A DNA stretch of 64,000 nucleotides from positions 1 through 64,000 of the forward strand of contig JAYYVF010000067.1 of the NCBI GenBank assembly GCA_036343635.1. Reading direction: 5' to 3'. The position numbers were made by a program, and so were the translations under genes. Each line of letters starts with the position of its first letter. The stretch's first letter is position 1. The notes beneath the pieces were generated by a model that did no database searches, had not been told where the DNA came from, and saw only the letters and a list, made by a program, of their open reading frames with translations. This DNA comes from GCA-2693325 sp036343635. GTDB lineage: Bacteria > Latescibacterota > UBA2968 > UBA8231. This document shows positions 18,284 to 27,490 of this stretch, piece after piece.

Positions 18284-18443
18284 TGGACCACCTCCTTTCC
18301 TATAGCGCGCAATTCGCAATTTTTTCGCACCAACCCTGCGCGTCGTGTAAAACCAATTGACAAAGTCGCGTTTAGCCTATTCGCTTCGCCCTAGGCTTCA
18401 GCATCGCGGTAACAGAGTTCAACCCTGAACTCGACTCATGCCG

Positions 18444-18472
18444 AATATACATCTACCCCATTTAACAGTCAA
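18444..18472 (-). promoter_or_regulatory. Sigma-70-type promoter of the leader RNA
   Basis: TTGACT (18467-18472), 17-base spacer, TATATT (18444-18449), predicting a start near 18437. The same hexamers and spacing occur at 29193-29221 and 38446-38474. Confidence 0.75.
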
Positions 18473-18601
18473 ACAAAAATTATAAAACAAACTAATATGC
18501 TCTTTAGTAATTGTTTATAAATAACTTAAGAAAGGATATATTCAGAAAATATCAGACGAAAGTAGATCTATACTAATTTTTTTCGGAAAAAAACCTCATA
18601 C

Positions 18602-19591
18602 TCAACGAACTGTAACAGCTACAGGTCCACCGGTGCGGGCGGATTCCCAAGCTGCCTCAGTTAATTCGATAACTCTAAGACCGCATTCAGGCGGAACCTG
18701 TACCTCGTCTTTTCCTAAAATGGAGTCTACGAAATTTTTGTCCGGTGAAGTACTTCCAGGTAAATTACTGACTTGATGCACATCATTGTTATTTTGCGTT
18801 TTATAATGTATTTCTCCCTGCCTCAAGTAAATAACAGCTTTAGAACCCCATATTGTTATATCTTCCCACATACCACCGGTTGGAGAATTTCCAACTACCG
18901 ATACATTTCCCAGACCCCCATTACGAAAACGGAGACTTAGAGCCGAGTTAATGTCTACCTCCGATTCAAAATTTTCCATATATGCTTGAACTTCTGCCAC
19001 CTGTAATCCCGTCATCCATAAAACAATATCTAACAAATGACTACCTGAATCATTCAATTGGCCACCACCTGACAAAGACAATTGTTGACGCCAAAGTCCC
19101 ATCGTTCCCCGATACCATGCTTGATCCTGTAGAGCAGAAACGAACTGAATATCACCCAATTCTCCTGCTGCGATTTGATTTCGCACATATCGATATTGAG
19201 CTTCAAGGTGCCTCTGATAGGACACCATTAAAATTTTACCACTCCCGCGATGCTTCTCTAAGACCTGATGGGCATGATCCACCGTACAAACCATAGGTTT
19301 TTCACATAAGACATGTAAGCCCTTATTTAAACACGCCATGATTTGATCAAAATGTAGCGTATGTGGAGTTGAAATCTGTACGGCATCCATCTCCACTTCT
19401 TTTAGCATCTCCTCAAAGTCGGTGAACGCTGGTAGATTCGATACTTCGTATTGGTTTTTCACAGCATCAATACTTTTATTACTGCTATCACACAAGGAAA
19501 CTATCTCACAGTCTTTCATTTCCAAAACACGCCCCACATGTCCTCGAGCGTTTCCACCACAACCAATAAAACCCATTCGTATTTCATTCAT
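18602..19591 (-). CDS. Gfo/Idh/MocA-family oxidoreductase
   Basis: NAD(P)-dependent sugar or inositol-type oxidoreductase of 329 aa. The Rossmann motif is MGFIGCGGNARGHV at the N-terminus; CEKPM near residue 95 carries the family Lys, and the C-terminal domain shows GGGQLNDSGSHLLDIVLWM near residue 173 with the catalytic Asp/His region. GAGG precedes ATG 19591. It is monocistronic in appearance, upstream of the leader RNA unit and downstream of metG on the same strand. Substrate unknown. Confidence 0.88.
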   Translation of the reverse strand: MNEIRMGFIGCGGNARGHVGRVLEMKDCEIVSLCDSSNKSIDAVKNQYEVSNLPAFTDFEEMLKEVEMDAVQISTPHTLHFDQIMACLNKGLHVLCEKPMVCTVDHAHQVLEKHRGSGKILMVSYQRHLEAQYRYVRNQIAAGELGDIQFVSALQDQAWYRGTMGLWRQQLSLSGGGQLNDSGSHLLDIVLWMTGLQVAEVQAYMENFESEVDINSALSLRFRNGGLGNVSVVGNSPTGGMWEDITIWGSKAVIYLRQGEIHYKTQNNNDVHQVSNLPGSTSPDKNFVDSILGKDEVQVPPECGLRVIELTEAAWESARTGGPVAVTVR

Positions 19592-19646
19592 CGTTTTACC
19601 TCTTTAAATTTCAGTAATAATAAAATAACCTTCCAAGTACCTTTTC

Positions 19647-21575
19647 TCATCTCACCTGAGCACCGATAGGTAATGAATCTTCAGGTTCAATAAGTCTCAT
19701 ATTTCCGTTCCTATCTTCAGCAGCCAAAATCATTCCCTGAGAAACAATACCACGAAGTTTTGCCGGTTTAAGGTTGGACACGAGTATTACTCTACGTCCG
19801 GCTAAGTCTTCTGGCTTGTACCACGGTGCAATTCCGCTGACGACCATGCGCTCGTCCGCTCCAACATCAACGCGCAACTTGAGTAGCTTATCTGCTCCCT
19901 CCACTTTCTCAGCTTCAATAACCCGAGCAACTCGCAGATCTATTCTTGAGAATTCCTCAATAGAAATCTCATCAACCATTTCTTTTTGGCCCTTTCCCTT
20001 TTTCTTTTTAATCACCTTACCGGGGACATCTCCTTTAGAACTCCTAGATTCTGCTTCTTGTTTTGGAAATAGAATCTCCGTCTTCCTCGGTATTTCTGTC
20101 CCTGCAGTAACTCCCCCCCAACTTACCACATCAGCAAATTTATAGTCACCCAAACCCAAATCACTACGCACCTGACAAGCTTTATTGGGCATTGCAGGTT
20201 CAAGTAATACCGATGTTATGCGCAACCCTTCGGTGACATTATACAAAACGGTAGCTAAACGCGTTCGGCTTTTCGGATCTTTTGCCAGTTTCCAAGGAGC
20301 TTCATCATTGAAATAACGATTGAGCAAACGAACAAAGGCCATTACTTCTTCTAAAGCTTGGAAAAACCGTAGCCCATCTACCAACTGTCGGACCCTACTG
20401 AGTAATCCTACTCCTGTATCAATAACCTCTTGATCTGCCTGCTCTTGAACTCCCTCCGGTATTGTTCCGTCAAAATGCCTAAGAAGTAAGGCACGCACCC
20501 TTGAAAGTAAATTACCTAGGTCATTGGCCAGATCTGCGTTATAACGCGTCATCAACATAGCTTCACCAACTGCACTATCTTGACCAAACACAGTATCCTT
20601 CAACAAATAATACCTAACCGCATCAGATCCGTAAGCTTTGGTCAATTCAAACGGATCAACAACATTACCCAAGGTCTTGCTCATCTTTTGTCCATCCGAC
20701 CCCATTAAAAAACCACCGACATTTAGACTTTGATAGACAGGAAGGCCTGCAGCTCTCAACATTGTGGGCCAGAACACGGCGTGTGCTTTCAATATGTCCT
20801 TACCAATCAAATGATGCGCATTTGGCCAAAAGCGTGAGAATTTTTCTCCCTTTGGAAAATCCATTGCCGAAATATAATTTATCAGAGCATCAAACCACAC
20901 ATAAGTCACGTGCTTATTATCCCATGGTAATTCTATCCCCCATGGAACCCTGTCCTTCGGACGAGAAATCGACAAATCTCCAATTGACTCATTGAGCATA
21001 CCCAATACTTCGTTACGATATCCTACAGGACGGATAAAATTGGGATTGTCATCAATATGACCACGCAACCACTCTCGATATTTTTCCATTCGAAAGAAGT
21101 AGTTACCTTCTCGCCGTTTCTCTGGAGGTTGCTGATGATCTGCACATGCTCCATCCACTAATTCTTTTTCAGTCATAAAGCGCTCACACCCAATACAATA
21201 GAGCCCTTCGTATTCATCGTAGTATATTTCACCACGATCATACACCGTCTTCAGTATATAATTTACGACTTTTTTATGTCTCTCTTCCGTAGTTCGGATA
21301 AAGTCATCATTGCTTATCCCCAAAACATTCCATGCTTCGGCAAACCGCTTACTTATCTCGTCACAAAACTGCAAAGGAGGCAACCCATGGTCCTTAGCGG
21401 CCTGGTATATTTTCTCTCCATGTTCATCAGTCCCTGTTAGGTAATAGACGTCAGCTCCATCAAGCTCATAAAATCGCTTAAGAAAGTCTCCAACTACCGT
21501 GGTGTAAGCATGACCTATATGTGGCTGAGCATTCACATAGTATATTGGTGTAGTAACGTAAAAAGTACGACTCAT
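19647..21575 (-). CDS. metG: Methionyl-tRNA synthetase with C-terminal tRNA-binding domain
   Basis: Class I aminoacyl-tRNA synthetase charging tRNA-Met; 642 aa. HIGH is at residues 19-22 (AQPHIGHAYTT), and the KMSKT loop is in SDGQKMSKTLGNVVDP near residue 300. A knuckle YCIGCERF with a later ACADH fits one zinc site. The anticodon-binding helical domain follows, then a Lys-rich linker (KKKKGKGQKE) and an EMAP/Trbp111 OB-fold (residues about 535-642: FSRIDLRVARVIEAE, LRGIVSQGMILAA). About 250 bases upstream separate it from the UvrA-like gene; I see no further gene there. Confidence 0.96.
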   Translation of the reverse strand: MSRTFYVTTPIYYVNAQPHIGHAYTTVVGDFLKRFYELDGADVYYLTGTDEHGEKIYQAAKDHGLPPLQFCDEISKRFAEAWNVLGISNDDFIRTTEERHKKVVNYILKTVYDRGEIYYDEYEGLYCIGCERFMTEKELVDGACADHQQPPEKRREGNYFFRMEKYREWLRGHIDDNPNFIRPVGYRNEVLGMLNESIGDLSISRPKDRVPWGIELPWDNKHVTYVWFDALINYISAMDFPKGEKFSRFWPNAHHLIGKDILKAHAVFWPTMLRAAGLPVYQSLNVGGFLMGSDGQKMSKTLGNVVDPFELTKAYGSDAVRYYLLKDTVFGQDSAVGEAMLMTRYNADLANDLGNLLSRVRALLLRHFDGTIPEGVQEQADQEVIDTGVGLLSRVRQLVDGLRFFQALEEVMAFVRLLNRYFNDEAPWKLAKDPKSRTRLATVLYNVTEGLRITSVLLEPAMPNKACQVRSDLGLGDYKFADVVSWGGVTAGTEIPRKTEILFPKQEAESRSSKGDVPGKVIKKKKGKGQKEMVDEISIEEFSRIDLRVARVIEAEKVEGADKLLKLRVDVGADERMVVSGIAPWYKPEDLAGRRVILVSNLKPAKLRGIVSQGMILAAEDRNGNMRLIEPEDSLPIGAQVR

Positions 21576-21823
21576 CTTAACCCACCAGTCATTAATTGGA
21601 TAAACAATACATACTTAAACGTAAACAATACATATCAAGGCGCCAGATAGTTGAGAAGTCCTTTAACAATTTGAACTGTTAGTCACTTGTCATTTATAAC
21701 AAAAAAAACGCTGTTTGAAAGTAGTTCATAGCTACAATAAATGAGACATCATTGTAAACAGGGAGATAAAACAGCAAGCATACGGTAACACTCCATCCAC
21801 AACACTTTAAACAAACTTACATT

Positions 21824-24604
21824 TTACGAGTTGTCATTAAGATCTTTTTCAAAGAATTCCTTAAGGCAACGTCCAGTATGAGACGACTCAACTTCCGCAA
21901 CTTCTTGCGGTATTCCTTCTGCCACAATTTTCCCACCTTCAGATCCAGCGTCCGGACCAATATCAATCAACCAGTCTACAGCGGCCAACAGTTCAAGATG
22001 ATGTTCGATGAACAGAACAGTATTCCCCTCATCTACTAATCTCTGAAGAAGACTAAGCAATAAAAGAACATCCTGCATGTGCAACCCAGAAGTCGGTTCA
22101 TCCAAAACGTAAAGTGTTTCCCCATGGCGGGGACGACCTAACTCTGCAGCTAATTTTATTCGCTGAGCCTCTCCGCCAGACAGACTGGTCGCAGGTTGAC
22201 CTAAGCCTAAATACCCCAAACCAATATCACTCAATACCTGTAGTCTGCGCGCAACTTCGGGAATTGCTGAGAAAAACTCTAGTGCTTCATCAACTTTAAA
22301 CTCCAACACATCAGCTATACTAAATCCTCGATATTTTACATCCACTATTTCGCGCTTATAACGACGCCCAGCACAAAAGGCACAAACCACAGAGCCAAGG
22401 TTGCTTTTCCCCTCCCTGCCTGAAATAGATCCAGCACCACTACATTTCTCACAAGAACCAACGGTTGAGTTAAAACTAAAATGGGACGGAGTATAACCCC
22501 GCATTAAAGCGGTTGGTAATTCGGAAAACAATTGACGTAATGGGCCCCAAACACCTGTATATGTTGCTGCATTTGACCGTGAATTTCGGCCTATAGGACG
22601 TTGATCTACAACAACAATTCTATTTATTAATTCCTTACCATCACACGAATCATAGGGCAGTGGCCGTTGTTGACTCTGTCCAATACTCGCTGCTAATATT
22701 GGACAGAGCGTGTCCCGTACAAGTGAACTCTTTCCTGAGCCAGAAACCCCACTTATCCCAACTATATTTTGTAGTGGTACCTTTAGACAATCGATACATA
22801 GATTGCGTCCTCGTGCACCAAAAAGTCGTATCCATCCTCTACTCCCTATTTCCCGACTCCCAGAGCCAGAGATCGTTAGTTCACCACTCAAATAACGTCC
22901 TGTCAACGTATGACCCATAGACACGTGATCCAATTTCCCACTATAAACTATTTTGCCGCCTCTATCACCTGCCCCTGGGCCAAAATCCACGATTTTGTCA
23001 GCGGCTTGAAGTAATAGGCGTTCATGCTCTATAACGATTACGGTATCTCCTTTATCACGCAGTTTTTGGATTGTTTTTATTAAAGTTTTCGTATCTTTTG
23101 CATGAAGTCCGGCACTTGGTTCATCCAACACATAAAGCATTCGAGCAGTCTTCCGACCTATAACAGCACCTAAGCGCAATCGTTGGCATTCTCCACTGGA
23201 AAGAGCTTCTCCATTTCGCCCCAATTCTAAATAACCCAAGCCTAGTTCTTGAAGAGTTTTGAGTCGCGAAATTAATTGTTGTTGAACATTCTTCGCACGA
23301 TCAGGACATTTGATTCTTTCAAGACAAAAAAGAGTTTCTTTAATAGTTCCTTTACAATATTCCCCTATATTCTGACCCTCAATAAAGACGGAAAGTGCCT
23401 CTTTTCGTAGGCGCATTCCACTGCATTCGGGACAATCCGAATCCGCAAAACGGTTAGAAAACCATTCTAATTCAACGCCTTGAGCCTTTGCAGCCGTGCG
23501 ATTAAGCCATCGCTTTAAACCAATAAAGGAATTTCGGCCACGAGTTCCATTCCATAATCGACGAAGAAAAACGTTATCACAAAGATCCGGAGAAATATCT
23601 GGATCAACCTTTTGATTCTCAAAAAACGTATTTAGCTTTTCTTTTAATTCTAGATGGCCAAACTCGTCCCACATCGGCGACAGATTTTCATATAAGCTCT
23701 GACTCTCGTAGCCCCAAACCTGTTCCGGCGTTAAGCCTACAATTCTACCTGTTCCCTGGCACTCAGGACAGGCACCGTTTGAACTGTGGAACGAGAAAAA
23801 TGATGGTTTCATAGTTGGAAAATTGCTAAAACATTGTGTGCATGATGGCTGGAGGGAAAACGTCAGGTCTCCTTTATTTTCCTGACTTACAATTACTATG
23901 CGACCATTCGCCATTTCTGAAGCAGCTTGTAGAGAACCACGTAATCGTCGAGAAGATTCTGGCTTAACAACAATTCGATCAACAACTACTTCAACCCGAT
24001 CAATGAAAGAACAGTCCTGAAGATATAAATCTTCTAACAAGACGTAATCACCGTTAATACGAACCCTACGATATCCAGACCGATCTATTATTTCTATAAG
24101 CTCTTTAACATCTGATTTATCAGAAAATAAAAGCGGAGCCAGTATGGATAATTTTGTCCCAGCAGGTAACCCAAGTACCGTCTCGTATACTTCTTCAAAT
24201 CGATGAACATGAACCCTTGCACCACAATCGAGACAGTGAGGTTGTCCTGCACGCACAAAGAGTAGAACTAACAGATCGTATACATGTGCTATCTTAGCCA
24301 CATTCAAATGGGCATGACGTAAATCGAGGCTCTGCTCTAAGCAAATAGTAGGAAGCAATCCTTCAATAGATCTTGCTCTCGGCGAAATATGATCAAACCA
24401 CACACCATCAAATCCGTCATTCATCGCAGCTCTAAACCGACGTTGTGCCTCAAAGTAAATCACATCGTATACGAAAGACGTTTTTCCCGATCCTGATACC
24501 CCACTGACTACAATCAAATTACCGTGGGGCAATTCAACATCTACCGACTTTAAGTTATTTATATTGGCTGAATATACTCTTAATTCTCCTTGGTTTTTGA
24601 TCAC
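21824..24604 (-). CDS. UvrA paralogue (excinuclease ATPase subunit A-like)
   Basis: A 926-aa twin-ABC ATPase related to UvrA. Walker A lysines are at 41 and 626 (GVSGSGKT/GVSGSGKS), with signature sequences LSSGECQRLRLG (~468) and LSGGEAQRIKLA (~810). The insertion-domain zinc cysteines (C255, C258, C279, C282) and the CEKC-x19-CAFC C-terminal zinc finger are kept. It departs from housekeeping UvrA: the N-terminal half lacks the SRNPRSTVGT-type segment (LEQSLDLRHAHLNVAK instead), and signature I has Ser and Cys substitutions. The start is GTG after GAGGA. It may be a UvrA2-type protein for damage tolerance or drug resistance; a second, canonical uvrA would be expected elsewhere in the genome. 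Confidence 0.85.
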   Translation of the reverse strand: MIKNQGELRVYSANINNLKSVDVELPHGNLIVVSGVSGSGKTSFVYDVIYFEAQRRFRAAMNDGFDGVWFDHISPRARSIEGLLPTICLEQSLDLRHAHLNVAKIAHVYDLLVLLFVRAGQPHCLDCGARVHVHRFEEVYETVLGLPAGTKLSILAPLLFSDKSDVKELIEIIDRSGYRRVRINGDYVLLEDLYLQDCSFIDRVEVVVDRIVVKPESSRRLRGSLQAASEMANGRIVIVSQENKGDLTFSLQPSCTQCFSNFPTMKPSFFSFHSSNGACPECQGTGRIVGLTPEQVWGYESQSLYENLSPMWDEFGHLELKEKLNTFFENQKVDPDISPDLCDNVFLRRLWNGTRGRNSFIGLKRWLNRTAAKAQGVELEWFSNRFADSDCPECSGMRLRKEALSVFIEGQNIGEYCKGTIKETLFCLERIKCPDRAKNVQQQLISRLKTLQELGLGYLELGRNGEALSSGECQRLRLGAVIGRKTARMLYVLDEPSAGLHAKDTKTLIKTIQKLRDKGDTVIVIEHERLLLQAADKIVDFGPGAGDRGGKIVYSGKLDHVSMGHTLTGRYLSGELTISGSGSREIGSRGWIRLFGARGRNLCIDCLKVPLQNIVGISGVSGSGKSSLVRDTLCPILAASIGQSQQRPLPYDSCDGKELINRIVVVDQRPIGRNSRSNAATYTGVWGPLRQLFSELPTALMRGYTPSHFSFNSTVGSCEKCSGAGSISGREGKSNLGSVVCAFCAGRRYKREIVDVKYRGFSIADVLEFKVDEALEFFSAIPEVARRLQVLSDIGLGYLGLGQPATSLSGGEAQRIKLAAELGRPRHGETLYVLDEPTSGLHMQDVLLLLSLLQRLVDEGNTVLFIEHHLELLAAVDWLIDIGPDAGSEGGKIVAEGIPQEVAEVESSHTGRCLKEFFEKDLNDNS

Positions 24605-24733
24605 AATTTCCTCAAGTACTTGACAAATCAGTTATTAGATCACTATTACTACTAATATCGACTTACTATTTTTGCAACCTATTTTGCTTTAGCAACAGAT
24701 GACTCATGTTTTTCTCAATGCAGCCGAACTATA

Positions 24734-24752
24734 TTGTATAAGATGTATACAA
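24734..24752. promoter_or_regulatory. Inverted repeat upstream of cytochrome c gene
   Basis: TTGTATA-AGATG-TATACAA, 7-base arms, lies 47 bases before the cytochrome start in the divergent intergenic region with the UvrA paralogue. It could be an operator; no cognate regulator is visible. Confidence 0.3.
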
Positions 24753-24798
24753 AATTAATACCAAGTTTAGGCAATCCTTTTAATAAACCGACATTCCG

Positions 24799-25548
24799 AT
24801 GCTGATTTGCTTAACAACTTCACTAATACTGTTGGTCTTTTCGGAAGAATGGACTAATGCGCAAATGAATCTCAAGGGAACCTCAAGTGCGGGACGACGT
24901 TTATTCCATTCACCCATGATCAGCAAAAATGGGCTCTCTTGTGGCGATTGTCACTCGGACTTTGACGAAAAACGATTCGATGACGGTCGAATAAGGGCCG
25001 GCCATAGTTTATATAACGCATATTATCGGCAAACATGGTGGGGCAAAGATCCTGAGGATCCAGGAGCCTACGCAACTGCCGGGGAAGCAGCTGTAGTTTG
25101 TGTGATACATTATATGCGAAATCCAGAGAAACTGACGGCGCAACAAATTCTTGATTTAACTGCCTACCTTAAAGCCATATCTAAAAGATCCGTTCAACCA
25201 CCTTTAGCCATTGCTCCAGCAGCCGATAAAACTGGAGAATACACTGGCTTCGAGGAAGGAAACCACGTTACAGGAAAAGAGTTATTTTATGCTGCCTGCC
25301 ATAGTTGCCATCCAAATGGGAATGCTGGCATCGCTCCCAATCCGATTTCTCGTGATAAATCACCTAAATACTATGCCCGTCTAGTTAGAGAAGGAGATGG
25401 TTTGGGATCAGTATTATCCGGTATTGATCCAACTGCATACAAATTTGACGAAGGACGCTTCAAGCCTTTCTTTGGAGCAGACCGTCTTACAGACGGGCAA
25501 ATAGCAGATATCATTGCGTACATTAAAACGCTACCGCCTACAAAATAA
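24799..25548 (+). CDS. Secreted diheme cytochrome c
   Basis: A 249-aa periplasmic electron carrier. The first 20 or so residues form a hydrophobic signal sequence (MLICLTTSLILLVFS, with NAQ as a possible cleavage site). Two CxxCH heme sites are visible: SCGDCHSD near residue 48 and ACHSCHPN near 166. Each lies in a small cytochrome domain ending in a helix such as ILDLTAYLKAI or IADIIAYIKTL, so the protein is a tandem duplication of class I cytochrome folds. No oxidase or dehydrogenase partner is adjacent. Its 3' end overlaps the convergent CDP-alcohol phosphotransferase gene by 18 bases. Confidence 0.85.
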   Translation: MLICLTTSLILLVFSEEWTNAQMNLKGTSSAGRRLFHSPMISKNGLSCGDCHSDFDEKRFDDGRIRAGHSLYNAYYRQTWWGKDPEDPGAYATAGEAAVVCVIHYMRNPEKLTAQQILDLTAYLKAISKRSVQPPLAIAPAADKTGEYTGFEEGNHVTGKELFYAACHSCHPNGNAGIAPNPISRDKSPKYYARLVREGDGLGSVLSGIDPTAYKFDEGRFKPFFGADRLTDGQIADIIAYIKTLPPTK

Positions 25549-26760
25549 ACTTTTTCTCAAAATCCATCCTGCCCTAATAAAGTGTACTATAAATGTGATC
25601 GCCATCCACCCTAAAAACAGTTCATAGCTTTGCGCCAAACAACCTACAAGAGCTCCGATACTAAAAGTCATTAGGGCAATGTTCCTTCTCGCAGCAAAAA
25701 GATGAAATAGAGTATCAATCCGCTGATAGTCAAATAACTCTCTTCCAACACAGTACTTGAAAAGGCCGCTGATTATTTTGTCCATCACAAACAAAATAAT
25801 CAGAGAACCGGAAACTAAAGTTTCTGAGGACCAATCTAAGAGATTCCCACCGCTAAGATGCCATCCAACAGACACAAACCACAATGCAAGACCCGGAGTA
25901 GCAGCAAAATGTTCCAAATCCCCCATGGTGTCACTTAAATGAAGTCTCAACCGAGCAAGTTTGCCGTCAACCGAATCAAGAATCACTCCAAACCAAGCAA
26001 GAACCAAACCAGTTCCTATCCATCCAGAAGCTAAGAATGGACTTGCAATCCATACACACAGCACGGATAAGACAGTGTAAGTGTTTGGAGATATACTTTT
26101 TTCTACCAACCAACGAGTTAACCAACGAACAAGATGATAATAACCATACCTAGCAACAACGTCTATTGCTCCCTTAAAAGTACGTTGAAACATATGGTTT
26201 TCTATGGTCTGTGCAGACTCGCACTCAGCTGCACAAATTATGAAAGCAGGCATTTTGAGTCTTAAAGAAGGAACGTATTGATCAAGGTCTTCTGGTCGCA
26301 GAGCAACGAGAAACAACACCTTAGACTCTAACAACTCCCAGGAATCTATTCCTAATTTAGAAAAAGCGACGCATTGATTGGCGTTTATATGACACACGGA
26401 ACGACTCGTAGAGGAAATCATAATACCTGGTCCCTCATTGAAAACATGCACGAGCACTCGCTCGTCATATATGGTGTCACCCGCAATCAAAATCAGAGGC
26501 TCATTAGCCCCTCCCACGTCTTCCCAAAAATCTTGTACACCTGTGACACAAATCCAATCGATTTCAACTGAATATAGTCTACTGAAATCCGTCCGTATTT
26601 GTCCTATATGATCCAGATCACGTTTACGTACAAAAACCTTAAAATAGACTATCCCAATCAAAGAAAATTCGCGAATTTGGCGTTCTACGATGGTCATCCC
26701 CCACAACCTCATACCTGCAATAGAATTTGTAGCATCTATCCAAACAGAAGGTTTTGACAT
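25531..26760 (-). CDS. CDP-alcohol phosphotransferase with degenerate nucleotidyltransferase-like N-domain (active-site variant)
   Basis: A 409-aa membrane protein. Residues 1-200 look like a decayed nucleotidyltransferase fold (VERQIREFSLIGIVYFKVFV, LILIAGDTIYDERVLV) without the GxGxR loop. From about 205 a CDP-alcohol phosphotransferase domain follows with several membrane helices. DSVDGKLAR supplies the first two Asp, but where the consensus has GxxxDxxxD this reads MGDLEHFAATPG, so the third Asp is Glu or His and the fourth is missing. The ATG directly abuts the stop of the nucleotidyltransferase gene at 26761. Likely role: transferring a CDP-activated alcohol, with altered chemistry or as a non-catalytic partner of the intact homologue at 30126. 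Confidence 0.75.
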   Translation of the reverse strand: MSKPSVWIDATNSIAGMRLWGMTIVERQIREFSLIGIVYFKVFVRKRDLDHIGQIRTDFSRLYSVEIDWICVTGVQDFWEDVGGANEPLILIAGDTIYDERVLVHVFNEGPGIMISSTSRSVCHINANQCVAFSKLGIDSWELLESKVLFLVALRPEDLDQYVPSLRLKMPAFIICAAECESAQTIENHMFQRTFKGAIDVVARYGYYHLVRWLTRWLVEKSISPNTYTVLSVLCVWIASPFLASGWIGTGLVLAWFGVILDSVDGKLARLRLHLSDTMGDLEHFAATPGLALWFVSVGWHLSGGNLLDWSSETLVSGSLIILFVMDKIISGLFKYCVGRELFDYQRIDTLFHLFAARRNIALMTFSIGALVGCLAQSYELFLGWMAITFIVHFIRAGWILRKSLFCRR

Positions 26761-27474
26761 TCAAATACCCAATGATGGAACTACGTGGTCACATACGTAC
26801 TTATAATCCTCAAGATTATCTATTTCTCCCCAAGCAAAATCACTTACATCTGTAATAAATATTCCGTAGCGTTTTAGTATCGGCTCATAAGCTGCAGTAG
26901 GAAAAGTTTCGGTATTGTCAGCTTGAATTAAGCGCGTGACTTCTTCTCCCAATACCTTTGCTCCGGAAGAATCAAATTTTATTAACTGAACACTCTGTGC
27001 TTGTGCTCTGGCAGGCTCTATGTTTTTGTTGATTTCAACAATCCTACCTTTAAGGTCAAAACAGACATTCATTTCGTCAGGAACCCGTGCGACTTGGGTG
27101 TCTACAGCTAAAACATTGCCCTTTGGCTCTTCGAGCATCATTTTTAATACATTTGAATGAAACAAAATGTCACAGTTAAACAGAAATATTTCTTCACACA
27201 GTTCTTGTGAGGCCAAATAGAGGGAATAGATACTATTCGTAGTGGAAAATTGCGGATTTTCAATATATCGAACCCGATTACCACAATGCGCACGAACCTG
27301 GTCTGCCATGGCACCAACCACCACCACGATATCATCCACCCCAACCAACTCCAGAGCGTCTAACTGGTAGTCAATCAGAGCTTTCCCTTTAATAGTTACT
27401 AAACATTTGGGACAACTATCCGTAAGAGGTTTAAGGCGAGTACCCAAACCAGCAGCTAAAACTATAGCACGCAT
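26761..27474 (-). CDS. Nucleotidyltransferase (LicC/IPCT-like sugar- or alcohol-phosphate cytidylyltransferase)
   Basis: A 237-aa NTP transferase. LAAGLGTRLKPLTDSCPKCLV at the N-terminus is the nucleotide-binding loop with Gly-x-Gly-x-Arg and the catalytic Lys. STTNSIYSLYLA and LFNCDILFHSNVL match choline-phosphate/inositol-phosphate cytidylyltransferases more than glucose-type enzymes; the metal Asp is in NCDILF, and a second is in WGEIDNLEDY. AGGGAGA precedes ATG. It lies between the flippase and a CDP-alcohol phosphotransferase, which supports production of a CDP-activated alcohol rather than a dTDP/UDP sugar. The actual alcohol (choline, inositol, glycerol, aminoethylphosphonate) cannot be read from sequence. 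Confidence 0.82.
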   Translation of the reverse strand: MRAIVLAAGLGTRLKPLTDSCPKCLVTIKGKALIDYQLDALELVGVDDIVVVVGAMADQVRAHCGNRVRYIENPQFSTTNSIYSLYLASQELCEEIFLFNCDILFHSNVLKMMLEEPKGNVLAVDTQVARVPDEMNVCFDLKGRIVEINKNIEPARAQAQSVQLIKFDSSGAKVLGEEVTRLIQADNTETFPTAAYEPILKRYGIFITDVSDFAWGEIDNLEDYKYVCDHVVPSLGI

Positions 27475-27490
27475 TTAATCTCCCTATAAA

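Larger units (their letters stand above)
18133..18438 (-). ncRNA. Structured leader or small RNA upstream of the catabolic operon
   Basis: A roughly 305-base minus-strand transcript is bounded by a promoter (18444-18472) and a terminator (18133-18169). It contains several inverted repeats in order: GAGTTCA/TGAACTC at the 5' end; GCCTA/TAGGC around 18376-18397 enclosed by CGCG/CGCG; AGGTGGTC (18286-18293) with GACCACCT (18218-18225); and CCAAGAAT (18208-18215) with ATTCTTGG (18178-18185). It does not match what I know of tmRNA, RNase P, 6S or SRP RNA. It may be an independent sRNA or a transcription attenuator for the operon at 18070. Coding potential is limited to the short ORF listed separately. 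Confidence 0.6.

Noticed and set aside
18133..18438. tmRNA or RNase P RNA
   Set aside because: No tRNA-like 3' end with CCA, no tag ORF ending in Ala-Ala, and none of the RNase P core sequences (GAGGAAAGTCC-type).
18982..19296. 104-aa plus-strand ORF inside the Gfo/Idh/MocA gene
   Set aside because: Antisense shadow of a conserved gene; no family features.
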